The position numbers and the translations under genes are program-made. This document shows positions 23,748 through 30,724 of a DNA stretch of 33,411 nucleotides, piece by piece. Location: NCBI GenBank assembly GCA_023229505.1, contig JALNZD010000047.1, positions 1-33,411 on the forward strand, given 5' to 3'. Position 1 is the first letter of the stretch. Each line of letters starts with the position of its first letter. The DNA comes from Bacteroidales bacterium (GTDB lineage Bacteria > Bacteroidota > Bacteroidia > Bacteroidales > JAGOPY01). The notes under the pieces were generated by a model that was not told the origin of the DNA, did not search any database, and saw only the letters and a list, made by a program, of their open reading frames with translations.

Positions 23748-23768
23748 TCAACTGTCAACTGTCAACTG
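23748..23768. repeat. Three TCAACTG heptamers inside the T9SS tail, in frame
   Basis: Units at 23748-23754, 23755-23761 and 23762-23768 add exactly 21 nt (7 residues, STVNCQL-like) between FYRL and TTGKMVKY. Three heptamers keep the frame; one or two would not. Confidence 0.8.
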
Positions 23769-23799
23769 ACGACTGGTAAGATGGTGAAGTATTAGCTGG

Positions 23800-23887
23800 A
23801 CAGTTTCCAGTTGGACAGTTGGACAGTTGGACAACCTAATGACCACCTTCTAATGACCACTTAATGACTAATGACGAATGACAAATG
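23800..23887. repeat. GGACAGTT and AATGACC repeat tract reaching the next start codon
   Basis: GGACAGTT units (about 23799-23834) are followed by TAATGACC/AATGACG/AATGACA units. The ATG at 23878 of the receiver gene is itself part of the tract. Confidence 0.75.
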
Positions 23888-24315
23888 ACCTCCATACTTA
23901 TCGTGCGTTGATTATCGACGACGAAGCCCACATGCGTGATACCCTGGGTAAATTCCTGAAAAGGTACTGCCCGGAAGTCATGCTTGTGGGCGAAGCGTCA
24001 GGAGTAAAAAGAGGGATAAAGGCTATCCTGGAAATCCATCCGGACCTTATTCTCCTGGACATAAATATGGATGACGGAACTGGCTTCGATTTGCTGCATG
24101 CTTTTAAAGACATAGATTTCAGGGTGATTTTCATATCTGCTTTTGATAAAAACTCAATCCTGGCATTTAATCTGAGTGGACTGGTGTATTTAGCCAAGCC
24201 CATCAGCCCGACAGAACTTTCTGAAGCGATAAAACGCGTGATGCTGACGGATATGAAAGATTTTGCAATACAACTGGAAGCCTTGGAGGGGAATTTAAGG
24301 AAAGTTGACAATTGA
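23878..24315 (+). CDS. Receiver-only response regulator, truncated paralogue of the LytTR regulator
   Basis: The 145-residue protein is one receiver domain with D14-D15, phosphoacceptor D61 (LILLDINM), S86 and K106 (YLAKPI). It matches residues 1 to about 130 of the LytTR regulator at 16704 closely (HMRD-L-K-L, CPEV, HPDLILLDI, DGTGFDLL, DFRVIFI-AFD). It stops at LEGNLRKVDN, where the paralogue continues QENLRNIERQNKK into LytTR. The stop lies at the start of a GTTGACAATTGACAG repeat tract, and the start codon is also inside a repeat tract. Either it is a degenerate regulator or it works as a phosphate sink or single-domain regulator with the kinase at 17531. Confidence 0.85.
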   Translation: MTNDLHTYRALIIDDEAHMRDTLGKFLKRYCPEVMLVGEASGVKRGIKAILEIHPDLILLDINMDDGTGFDLLHAFKDIDFRVIFISAFDKNSILAFNLSGLVYLAKPISPTELSEAIKRVMLTDMKDFAIQLEALEGNLRKVDN

Positions 24316-24356
24316 CAGTAGGCAGTTCGCAGTGAGCAGTTAGCGGCAAATTCACG

Positions 24357-24386
24357 TGTAGGGTTCACCGGCCGGTGAACCCTACA
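24357..24386. repeat. 30-bp perfect palindrome, copy 2 of the dispersed element
   Basis: 15-nt arms (TGTAGGGTTCACCGG and its exact complement) abut without a loop. It differs from the copy at 20970-20999 by a few compensated bases, as in a selected hairpin or REP-like element. The spacer 24316-24512 otherwise holds short repeats and the typA promoter. Confidence 0.85.
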
Positions 24387-24473
24387 ACCACATAAAGACA
24401 ACCCAATGACAACATATTGACTACTTTACGACTACTTTATGACGACCGATGTAATCCGCGCCTTGTTTTTGAG

Positions 24474-24481
24474 TACCTTTG
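24474..24481 (+). promoter_or_regulatory. -7 box upstream of typA
   Basis: TACCTTTG matches TAnnTTTG and lies 31 nt before the typA ATG (24513). AGGAG near 24498 is a plausible ribosome-binding site. No well-spaced -33 TTG was found. Confidence 0.5.
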
Positions 24482-24512
24482 CACCCTCAAAATTTCAGGA
24501 GAAATCCAATCC

Positions 24513-26342
24513 ATGCAAAACACCAAGAATATCGCGATCATCGCGCATGTCGACCACGGAAAGACTACGCTGGTGGACAGAATTTTATACCAGGTCCATC
24601 TTTTCCGCGATAATGAAGAAATGGGCGACCTGATCCTTGACACCAACGATCTGGAAAGGGAAAGAGGGATCACGATTTTATCAAAGAATGTTTCTGTAAG
24701 ATATAAAGGTGTCAAGATCAATATTATCGATACACCAGGCCATTCCGATTTCGGCGGGGAAGTCGAACGGGTTTTAAATATGGCCGATGGCTGCCTGCTG
24801 CTCGTGGATGCTTTCGAAGGGCCTATGCCGCAGACACGGTTTGTACTGCAAAAAGCGCTGGAACTGAAGCTCAAACCTATCGTCGTCATCAATAAAGTAG
24901 ACAAGCCTAACTGCCAGCCCGACCTGGTCCATGAAGCGGTTTTCGACCTGATGTTCAACCTGGAGGCTGATGAAGACCAGCTGAATTTCCCCACGGTTTA
25001 CGGATCTTCCAAGCAAGGCTGGATGTCTGCCGACTGGAAGCAACCCACAACAGATGTCACCTACCTGCTCGATATGATCATCAATACTATTCAAACTCCT
25101 GAAGTCGAAGAAGGAACGCTCCAGATGCAGATCACATCAATCGATTACTCGTCTTACGTTGGCCGGATCGCGGTAGGCCGCATCCACCGGGGAAGCCTGA
25201 GGGCCGGTATGCCGGTTTCGCTGGTTAAACGCGACGGAACGATCCAGAAATCCCAGCTTAAAGAAGTTTACCTTTTTGAAGGCCTTGGTAAAGAAAAAAC
25301 CAAGCTCGATGTACCCGCCGGGGAAATTTGCGCCGTGATGGGCATCGAAGATTTCGACATCGGCGATACCATTGCCGATGCGGAAAACCCTGAAGGTCTT
25401 ATCCCTATAAAAGTGGATGAACCCACGATGAGCATGTTGTTTACCATCAACAATTCGCCATTCTACGGGAAAGACGGTAAATTCGTCACTTCACGCCACT
25501 TGCGTGACAGGTTGTTTCGTGAGATCGAAAAAAATCTTGCCCTGCGCGTCGAAGAAACAGGTTCGCCCGATTCATACATGGTTTATGGCCGCGGAATCCT
25601 TCACCTGTCTATCCTTGTGGAAACCATGCGAAGGGAAGGGTTTGAATTCCAGCTCGGCCAGCCCCAGGTGATCCTGAAAACCTTCGGCGGAATCAAGTGC
25701 GAACCTATTGAATACCTCACTGTCCATGTCCCTGAAGCCTTTTCCGGTAAGGTTATCGATATTGTCACCGGGAGAAAAGGGGAAATATTAAACATCCAGA
25801 CCAAAGGCGACCGGATCGTACTTGAATTCAACATCCCGGCCCGCTCTATCATCGGTTTGCGAAATACTATCCTGACAAGCACCGAAGGCGAAGCTATCAT
25901 CGCTCATCGTTACAAAGGCTATGAACCCTGGAAGGGCGATGTTGCTGTAAAACGTAACGGTGCCCTGATAGCCATGGAAACCGGTGTCGCTATCCCCTAC
26001 TCTATTGATAAGCTGCAGGACCGGGGATCTTTCTTCATCGAACCTTCAGATCCTATCTACATCGGCCAGGTGATCGGGGAACATATCCGTCCCGATGACC
26101 TGGTGATCAACCTGTGTAAGACTAAAAAACTCACCAATAACCGGGCTTCGGGCTCCGATGACAAAATGATGATCACACCCTCAATTAAATTTTCGCTCGA
26201 AGAAGCAATGGAATATATCCGAAACGATGAATATGTGGAGGTTACGCCGAAATCGATCCGCATAAGAAAGATCATCCTGGATGAACTTGAACGCAAACGG
26301 CGCAAAATACAGGTAGCCCAATCTACACAAACCGAAAATTAA
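24513..26342 (+). CDS. typA: Translational GTPase TypA/BipA
   Basis: The 609-residue protein begins MQNTKNIAIIAHVDHGKTTL (G1 loop AHVDHGKT). It has DLERERGITIL (switch I), DTPGHSDFGGEVERVL (G3) and NKVDKPNCQP (G4), then translational-GTPase domains II, III and V (ESTGSPDSYMVYGRGILHLS-type region, here EETGSPDS) and the TypA C-terminus with LTNNRASGSDDKMMITP. Length and motifs are full for TypA, a ribosome-associated GTPase for 50S assembly and stress or low-temperature growth. The ATG at 24513 is chosen because it gives the canonical start and has AGGAG upstream; the longer frame to 24417 runs into repeats. Confidence 0.97.
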   Translation: MQNTKNIAIIAHVDHGKTTLVDRILYQVHLFRDNEEMGDLILDTNDLERERGITILSKNVSVRYKGVKINIIDTPGHSDFGGEVERVLNMADGCLLLVDAFEGPMPQTRFVLQKALELKLKPIVVINKVDKPNCQPDLVHEAVFDLMFNLEADEDQLNFPTVYGSSKQGWMSADWKQPTTDVTYLLDMIINTIQTPEVEEGTLQMQITSIDYSSYVGRIAVGRIHRGSLRAGMPVSLVKRDGTIQKSQLKEVYLFEGLGKEKTKLDVPAGEICAVMGIEDFDIGDTIADAENPEGLIPIKVDEPTMSMLFTINNSPFYGKDGKFVTSRHLRDRLFREIEKNLALRVEETGSPDSYMVYGRGILHLSILVETMRREGFEFQLGQPQVILKTFGGIKCEPIEYLTVHVPEAFSGKVIDIVTGRKGEILNIQTKGDRIVLEFNIPARSIIGLRNTILTSTEGEAIIAHRYKGYEPWKGDVAVKRNGALIAMETGVAIPYSIDKLQDRGSFFIEPSDPIYIGQVIGEHIRPDDLVINLCKTKKLTNNRASGSDDKMMITPSIKFSLEEAMEYIRNDEYVEVTPKSIRIRKIILDELERKRRKIQVAQSTQTEN

Positions 26343-26367
26343 CCCCGGAATTTTCCTTTTTTTTTAT

Positions 26368-26375
26368 TACTTTTG
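26368..26375 (+). promoter_or_regulatory. -7 box upstream of the radical SAM gene
   Basis: TACTTTTG fits TAnnTTTG, 45 nt before the ATG at 26420. It lies just after a T-rich run (26356-26365) that may belong to the end of the typA transcript. Confidence 0.45.
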
Positions 26376-26419
26376 GATTGACAGATGTTATCATTTAAGA
26401 TGATGCAATCCTGTTACTT

Positions 26420-27637
26420 ATGCAATCAGAAAAGCTAATCACAAAGCGGGATTTCCTTAAGAACTCCTTCCTGGGAGGATGCGGACTTTGCCTGGGTGCC
26501 ATGGCTTTGAGGTCATTCGGGAATGAAATGGTTACTGGGTTTGCTGGCAGTTCCTTCGGGAATGAAAACCTTTCTCCATTAATACCCAATAGTGCTTTCC
26601 CTCAGGACATGCCCTGGAAATGGAGCACCCCAGCGCTTTATTTTATTGATACGCCAAAGGGAATCAAATGCAAACTTTGCCCGCGGAAGTGCGAGATTGA
26701 AGTGGGCAAGGCCGGCAGTTGCCGTACCAATGTCAATTACGACGGCAAATTGTATTCGATAAGTTACGGCAATCCCTGCGCAGTCAATATCGATCCAATC
26801 GAAAAGAAGCCCTTTTTTCATTATCTGCCCGGAACCCTTACTTATTCAATCGCCACAGCAGGCTGCAATCTCGCCTGCCTGAACTGCCAGAACTGGGAAA
26901 TTTCACAGGTCAGCCCTAAAGAAACCCGTAACTACGACCTGATGCCCGATGCGGTTGTGGCCGAAGCAAAAAAAGCCAATTGCAAAGCTATTGCCTATAC
27001 CTATTCCGACCCGGTCGCATACTATGAGTACACGCTCGACACATCTATGCTTGCCAGGCAACAGGGAATCAAAAACCTTATGGTTTCGGCCGGTTACATC
27101 AACCCTGACCCGATGCGCCGGTTGAGCAAATACCTGGATGCGGCCAGGATCGACCTTAAGAGTTTTAGTGATGAAATCTACGAGATGCTGAATGCAGGGA
27201 CCCTTCAACCGGTTTTGGATACCCTCAAGATCCTGAAAGAAGAAGGTGTTTGGCTGGAGATCATCAACCTTGTCATACCGACATGGACCGATGATTTCGA
27301 TATGATCAAAGAAATGTGTGACTGGCTGACCGAAAATGATCTCAATATGGTTCCTCTGCATTTTAGCAGGTTTCAACCTCTGTACAAACTGACCAATCTT
27401 CCCGCAACCCCGGTTGCTTCCCTCGAAAAAGCACGGCAGATTGCATTTAACGCCGGGATCAAATACGCTTACATCGGCAATGTCCCCGGCCATGAAGGGG
27501 AAAACACCTACTGCCCGCATTGCAAAAAAATGATAATCGAAAGAAAAGGGTTCTCCATTTTGCAGAACAATATCGTCAACTCAAAATGCCGCTTTTGCCA
27601 GGAACAGATAGATGGAGTTTGGAATGATTTAAGTTAA
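26420..27637 (+). CDS. amrS: Radical SAM enzyme, AmmeMemoRadiSam type (AmrS-like), with export-like N-terminus
   Basis: The 405-residue protein carries the radical SAM cluster motif CNLACLNC (C149, C153, C156), preceded by IKCKLCPRKCEIEVGKAGSC and YGNPCAVNIDPIEKKPFFH, which mark the pyruvate formate-lyase-activase-like AmmeMemoRadiSam group. The C-terminus has CPHC...CRFC, a small metal-binding element. The function of this group is not settled; AMMECR1 and MEMO partners are not in this window. Oddly, the N-terminus TKRDFLKNSFLGGCGLCLG resembles a Tat signal (KR in place of RR) with cysteines, unusual for an oxygen-sensitive radical enzyme. A later start is possible but would remove this conserved-looking segment. 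Confidence 0.85.
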   Translation: MQSEKLITKRDFLKNSFLGGCGLCLGAMALRSFGNEMVTGFAGSSFGNENLSPLIPNSAFPQDMPWKWSTPALYFIDTPKGIKCKLCPRKCEIEVGKAGSCRTNVNYDGKLYSISYGNPCAVNIDPIEKKPFFHYLPGTLTYSIATAGCNLACLNCQNWEISQVSPKETRNYDLMPDAVVAEAKKANCKAIAYTYSDPVAYYEYTLDTSMLARQQGIKNLMVSAGYINPDPMRRLSKYLDAARIDLKSFSDEIYEMLNAGTLQPVLDTLKILKEEGVWLEIINLVIPTWTDDFDMIKEMCDWLTENDLNMVPLHFSRFQPLYKLTNLPATPVASLEKARQIAFNAGIKYAYIGNVPGHEGENTYCPHCKKMIIERKGFSILQNNIVNSKCRFCQEQIDGVWNDLS

Positions 27638-27683
27638 ATTTGCAAAAACATAATTTGGACAGATTGATGATTATAGCTGGAGA

Positions 27684-28559
27684 ATGAAAAAGCTCAGGAT
27701 ATGTTTCATTTATAATCCCTTTTCGGGAGTCCGAAAGCTTAAAGGTTTGGAAGACCTGATCAGGCAAAATCTGGACCTGAACCGCTTCGATTATACTATT
27801 CAAGGAACCTCCAGCCCGAAAGATGCCATGAGACTGGCATCCGCCGCTGTGCAGGATAATTTTGACATCGTGGTGGCAGTAGGCGGTGACGGCACAATTA
27901 ATGAAATTGTCCAGGGAATGGGCAATACTCCGCTGATACTGGGAATCATCCCTAACGGCTCCGGTAATGGGCTGGCAAGGCACCTTGAAATTCCCCTGGA
28001 GCCCGAAAAAGCGATAAAGCTTATAAATAACCTGAATACCAGGACCATCGATATCGCTTCGATAAACGGTTATCCTTTCGCCAGCATTGCGGGTTTAGGC
28101 TTCGATGCGAGAGTTGCCAACAAATACCGGAAACTTAAAAAGAGGGGATTTTATGGCTACACCAGGGTGGTGATGATGGAATTTTTCCGCTATCGTGAGA
28201 GGGAATATACATTGAGCTTTAACGACCAAAAGATTACAAGACGTGCATTATTACTTTCAATCGCCAATTCCAACCAGTTCGGTTATAACACGGTCATCGC
28301 TCCTACCGCAAAGCCAGATGATGGATTGCTCGATATCGTAATTGTCAAAAAATTCCCGGTGGGCGAAATTCCCAGGATGATCGGACTATTGTTCACTGGT
28401 AAAATTGATCAGTCTCCCTATATCGAATCATTTAAAACAACAGAGATCTTTATAGTCCGGAAAAGGGGAAAGCGGGTCAATATAGATGGAGAAGCCATTA
28501 AAATGGGAAAGGAAATTTTCGTCCGTATCCAGCCTGCAGCAATAAAAGTGATCGTTTAA
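27684..28559 (+). CDS. Diacylglycerol kinase catalytic-domain (YegS/DgkB-like) lipid kinase
   Basis: The 291-residue protein has the DAGK catalytic fold: KLRICFIYNPFSG (3-15), the nucleotide loop VAVGGDGTINEIV (GGDGT at 67-71), IIPNGSGNGLARHL (89-101) and ASIAGLGFDARVA. The C-terminal domain has IAPTAKPDDGLLDIVIVKKF and VNIDGEAIKMGKE, the usual terminal strand. It would phosphorylate diacylglycerol or a related lipid at the membrane, recycling it for phospholipid synthesis. Length is standard. It starts 46 nt after the radical SAM gene and could be cotranscribed. Confidence 0.9.
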   Translation: MKKLRICFIYNPFSGVRKLKGLEDLIRQNLDLNRFDYTIQGTSSPKDAMRLASAAVQDNFDIVVAVGGDGTINEIVQGMGNTPLILGIIPNGSGNGLARHLEIPLEPEKAIKLINNLNTRTIDIASINGYPFASIAGLGFDARVANKYRKLKKRGFYGYTRVVMMEFFRYREREYTLSFNDQKITRRALLLSIANSNQFGYNTVIAPTAKPDDGLLDIVIVKKFPVGEIPRMIGLLFTGKIDQSPYIESFKTTEIFIVRKRGKRVNIDGEAIKMGKEIFVRIQPAAIKVIV

Positions 28560-28650
28560 CAGGCAATTCTTAATTGTTACTTGGTTCACAACAAAAAAAG
28601 CTATATTATTGCCCTGCGAAAGTTTTATAAATATTTAAAGTTTATCAGAA

Positions 28651-29355
28651 ATGAGTCAGAAAATTCTTCTGGAAACCATTGGAACAATAGAAAAGAAAGA
28701 AATGCTTGGCCCGGTGGGCTATAATCAACTCGTTCTTGAAGCTTTTCACCCTTTTCCGGGCTACCATGGCACAACTGTGCCTGATAATGATATGCCGAAA
28801 TCTCTGTTTGCCATTACCCGTTCGAAATATACTGAAGAAAAAATAATCCGGGTCACCCAAAAAATCAAAAGTGACCATAATATTAAGTTTGATGGCACAC
28901 CGGGCATGGTTACCCTCTATAATATGCTTAATCCTTGTATCCGGTTTAAAGAACTTACAAGCTATAAAGAAGTGCCTCGTATATTAAAAGCTTATGAGGA
29001 TGAAGGGATCGAATTTATGGGCAACCGTAAAATTGAGCCTTATACAGGGATAATAAAGGTGAAAAAGTATTTCCTCATGGAAGCTATTTCAGATTACACT
29101 TTCAAAGATGCAGAAGTAGCAAGCGTTTACTATCTCAGCATTCCGGTGCAGCTACGATTTAACCAATTTGAAAAAATTACGGTTGACCTTAAGCGTAATA
29201 TGGAAAATCCGAAATTTGATGCTGCACTTGGGACAATATTTCGGAAATCGGGATTGGTCGATCTGATCAGGATTTATGATGACAAATGTACCCCTGAAAG
29301 GCTGAACCTGATACGCACAAAATACATCCAGGCCATCAATAATCTTATTAAATAG
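28651..29355 (+). CDS. Conserved-looking hypothetical protein
   Basis: I do not recognise this 234-residue protein. It is soluble by composition, with no signal peptide or membrane helix. The N-terminal half has LGPVGYNQLVLEAFHPFPGY and a His-containing PGYHGTTVPD; the middle has IKFDGTPGMVTLYNMLNPCI and EGIEFMGNRKIEPYTGIIKV; the C-terminus is helical with RKSGLVDLIRIYDDK. Codon use agrees with its neighbours and the frame is open and well bounded, so it is a real gene. It is flanked by a lipid kinase gene and a small membrane protein gene, but the spacing (about 90 nt upstream) gives no firm operon evidence. Confidence 0.75.
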   Translation: MSQKILLETIGTIEKKEMLGPVGYNQLVLEAFHPFPGYHGTTVPDNDMPKSLFAITRSKYTEEKIIRVTQKIKSDHNIKFDGTPGMVTLYNMLNPCIRFKELTSYKEVPRILKAYEDEGIEFMGNRKIEPYTGIIKVKKYFLMEAISDYTFKDAEVASVYYLSIPVQLRFNQFEKITVDLKRNMENPKFDAALGTIFRKSGLVDLIRIYDDKCTPERLNLIRTKYIQAINNLIK

Positions 29356-29382
29356 CGGGTTAACTAATGATGATTAAACGCT

Positions 29383-29907
29383 TTGAAGAGATCCAATCGG
29401 ATATATTATAAAGAAGAACAGAAATTCAGGCAGTTATGGATATGGCTGTTAATTCTGATGCTGAGCGGGATCTGGATCTGGCAGCTTGTGCAGCAGATAT
29501 TCATGGGTATACCCTTTGGTAATAACCCCTCTTCAAACCTGGCAGTTATCTTAACCGGTCTGTTCCCGGTACTGACCATCATCCTTTTCCGAGTACTTAC
29601 GCTTGAGACCATTATTAATGACGACGGGGTCCATTACCGGTTCAGGCCATTCCAGCGTAAGCCCAAAGTCATCAAAGCGGAAAATATCCTGCGTTATGAA
29701 GTGAAAAAATACAACCCATTAAAAGACTATGGAGGCTGGGGCATCAGGTTGGGATCCTTCGGAAAAGGCAAAGCGTACAATGTCAGTGGAAACATGGGTG
29801 TGCTGTTCGAATTTAAAAATGGTAAAAAGTTTATGCTTGGTACACAAAATCCCGTATCTGTTAAATCAGCCCTGGATAAGCTGATGAAAGCCGAAATGAT
29901 TGCCTGA
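29383..29907 (+). CDS. Small membrane protein with PH-like C-terminal domain (uncharacterised)
   Basis: The 174-residue protein has two membrane helices, RQLWIWLLILMLSGIWIWQLV (about 16-36) and LAVILTGLFPVLTIILFRVL (about 53-72). A soluble C-terminal part follows (ETIINDDGVHYRFRPFQRK, IRLGSFGKGKAYNVSG, GVLFEFKNGKKFMLGTQNP), which resembles bacterial PH-like domains of membrane-anchored DUF proteins. The start is TTG at 29383; an in-frame TGA at 29371 excludes anything longer. The stop is followed at once by four AGTTCTG heptamers. Function unknown. Confidence 0.7.
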   Translation: MKRSNRIYYKEEQKFRQLWIWLLILMLSGIWIWQLVQQIFMGIPFGNNPSSNLAVILTGLFPVLTIILFRVLTLETIINDDGVHYRFRPFQRKPKVIKAENILRYEVKKYNPLKDYGGWGIRLGSFGKGKAYNVSGNMGVLFEFKNGKKFMLGTQNPVSVKSALDKLMKAEMIA

Positions 29908-29908
29908 T

Positions 29909-29936
29909 AGTTCTGAGTTCTGAGTTCTGAGTTCTG
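29909..29936. repeat. Four tandem AGTTCTG heptamers
   Basis: Units at 29909-29915, 29916-29922, 29923-29929 and 29930-29936 are identical. The tract fills most of the spacer before the LolA-like gene. Confidence 0.92.
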
Positions 29937-29959
29937 AGTTTTGCGTAAAAAGACGAATA

Positions 29960-30724
29960 ATGAGAGATAAACCGATCTGTTTACTATTTATTCTTGCAGC
30001 TATTATTTCCCTGGACTTTTCCTCTTTTGCCCAGGATCTGAGTGCCAGGGAGATTGTGAAAAGGGCCAATGATAAAGCAAATGGCAATACCAGCCAGGGG
30101 ACCATGAAAATGACCATCGTCAGGCCCGATTGGTCGCGTGAAGTCACCATGAAGTCATGGTCGAAAGGCACCGAATACTACCTTATCTATATTACCGAAC
30201 CGGTAAGGGATAAAGGACAGGTCTTTATGAAAAGAGGCCAGGATATGTGGAACTGGATGCCCAGCATCAACCGCATGATCAAACTTCCCCCTTCCATGAT
30301 GGGGCAGTCGTGGATGGGTTCGGATTTTACCAACGACGACCTGGTCAGGATGAATTCCATTATCGATGATTTCACCCACCAGATAACCGGTTCGGAAAAA
30401 ATAGAAGGCTATGACTGTTATATCATCGAATTGATTCCCAAGCCGGAAGCAGCTGTCGTTTGGGGCAAGATCAAGATCTGGATTTCAAAAGAAGATTATT
30501 ATGAGCTAAAAGGTGAATACTATGATGAAGACGGGGTTATGGTCAATAAGATGGCTTCTTCAAATATTCGCCAGATGGGTGACCGTATGCTTCCGGCAAA
30601 GATGGTGATGGTTCCTGTTGATAAGCCCGGCAACCAGACCATCCTTGAAATGAAAGACGTGGTTTTCAACAAAACTATCGATGATGATTTCTTTTCACAG
30701 CAAAACATGAAGAATGTGAGGTGA
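29960..30724 (+). CDS. LolA-like outer-membrane lipoprotein-sorting protein
   Basis: The 254-residue protein has a Sec signal (LLFILAAIISLDFSSFAQ). The body is typical of the LolA-like family (PF17131 type): LSAREIVKRANDKANGNTSQ, MTIVRPDWSREVTMKSWSKG, RGQDMWNWMPSINRMIKLPP, WMGSDFTNDDLVR, and GKIKIWISKEDYYELKGEYY. Such periplasmic proteins carry hydrophobic cargo and are often encoded next to permeases of the FtsX/LolE or RND type. The TGA overlaps the ATG of the permease gene by one base (30724), so coupling is expected. Start ATG 29960 follows the AGTTCTG repeats. Confidence 0.87.
   Translation: MRDKPICLLFILAAIISLDFSSFAQDLSAREIVKRANDKANGNTSQGTMKMTIVRPDWSREVTMKSWSKGTEYYLIYITEPVRDKGQVFMKRGQDMWNWMPSINRMIKLPPSMMGQSWMGSDFTNDDLVRMNSIIDDFTHQITGSEKIEGYDCYIIELIPKPEAAVVWGKIKIWISKEDYYELKGEYYDEDGVMVNKMASSNIRQMGDRMLPAKMVMVPVDKPGNQTILEMKDVVFNKTIDDDFFSQQNMKNVR

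Larger units (their letters stand above)
22325..23795 (+). pseudogene. Secreted leucine-rich-repeat protein with T9SS sorting domain, frameshifted by one heptamer
   Basis: From ATG 22325 there is a Sec signal (MKNLIILSFALLAWSYASAQ) and then over a dozen LRR units of about 24 residues, pattern L-x-S-L-(T/S)-G-L-x-N-L-T-S-I-G-G. The LRR array ends near 23400, followed by a Cys-containing cap (CDVKSICNYL...CNSIEEVEEAC). Next should come the T9SS C-terminal sorting domain. It is present, but out of frame: TTCAAAG is duplicated at 23541-23554. Removing one unit gives DLTVQSYPNPFSNFTTLEYE, the canonical YPNPF start, leading on to LSIFNHLGQQVAVLEDGEQA and GIYFYRL. As written the protein stops out of frame at 23779. 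T9SS tails direct secretion and surface anchoring. Confidence 0.85.

Noticed and set aside
26903..27520. 205-residue minus-strand reading frame
   Set aside because: Antisense of the radical SAM gene.
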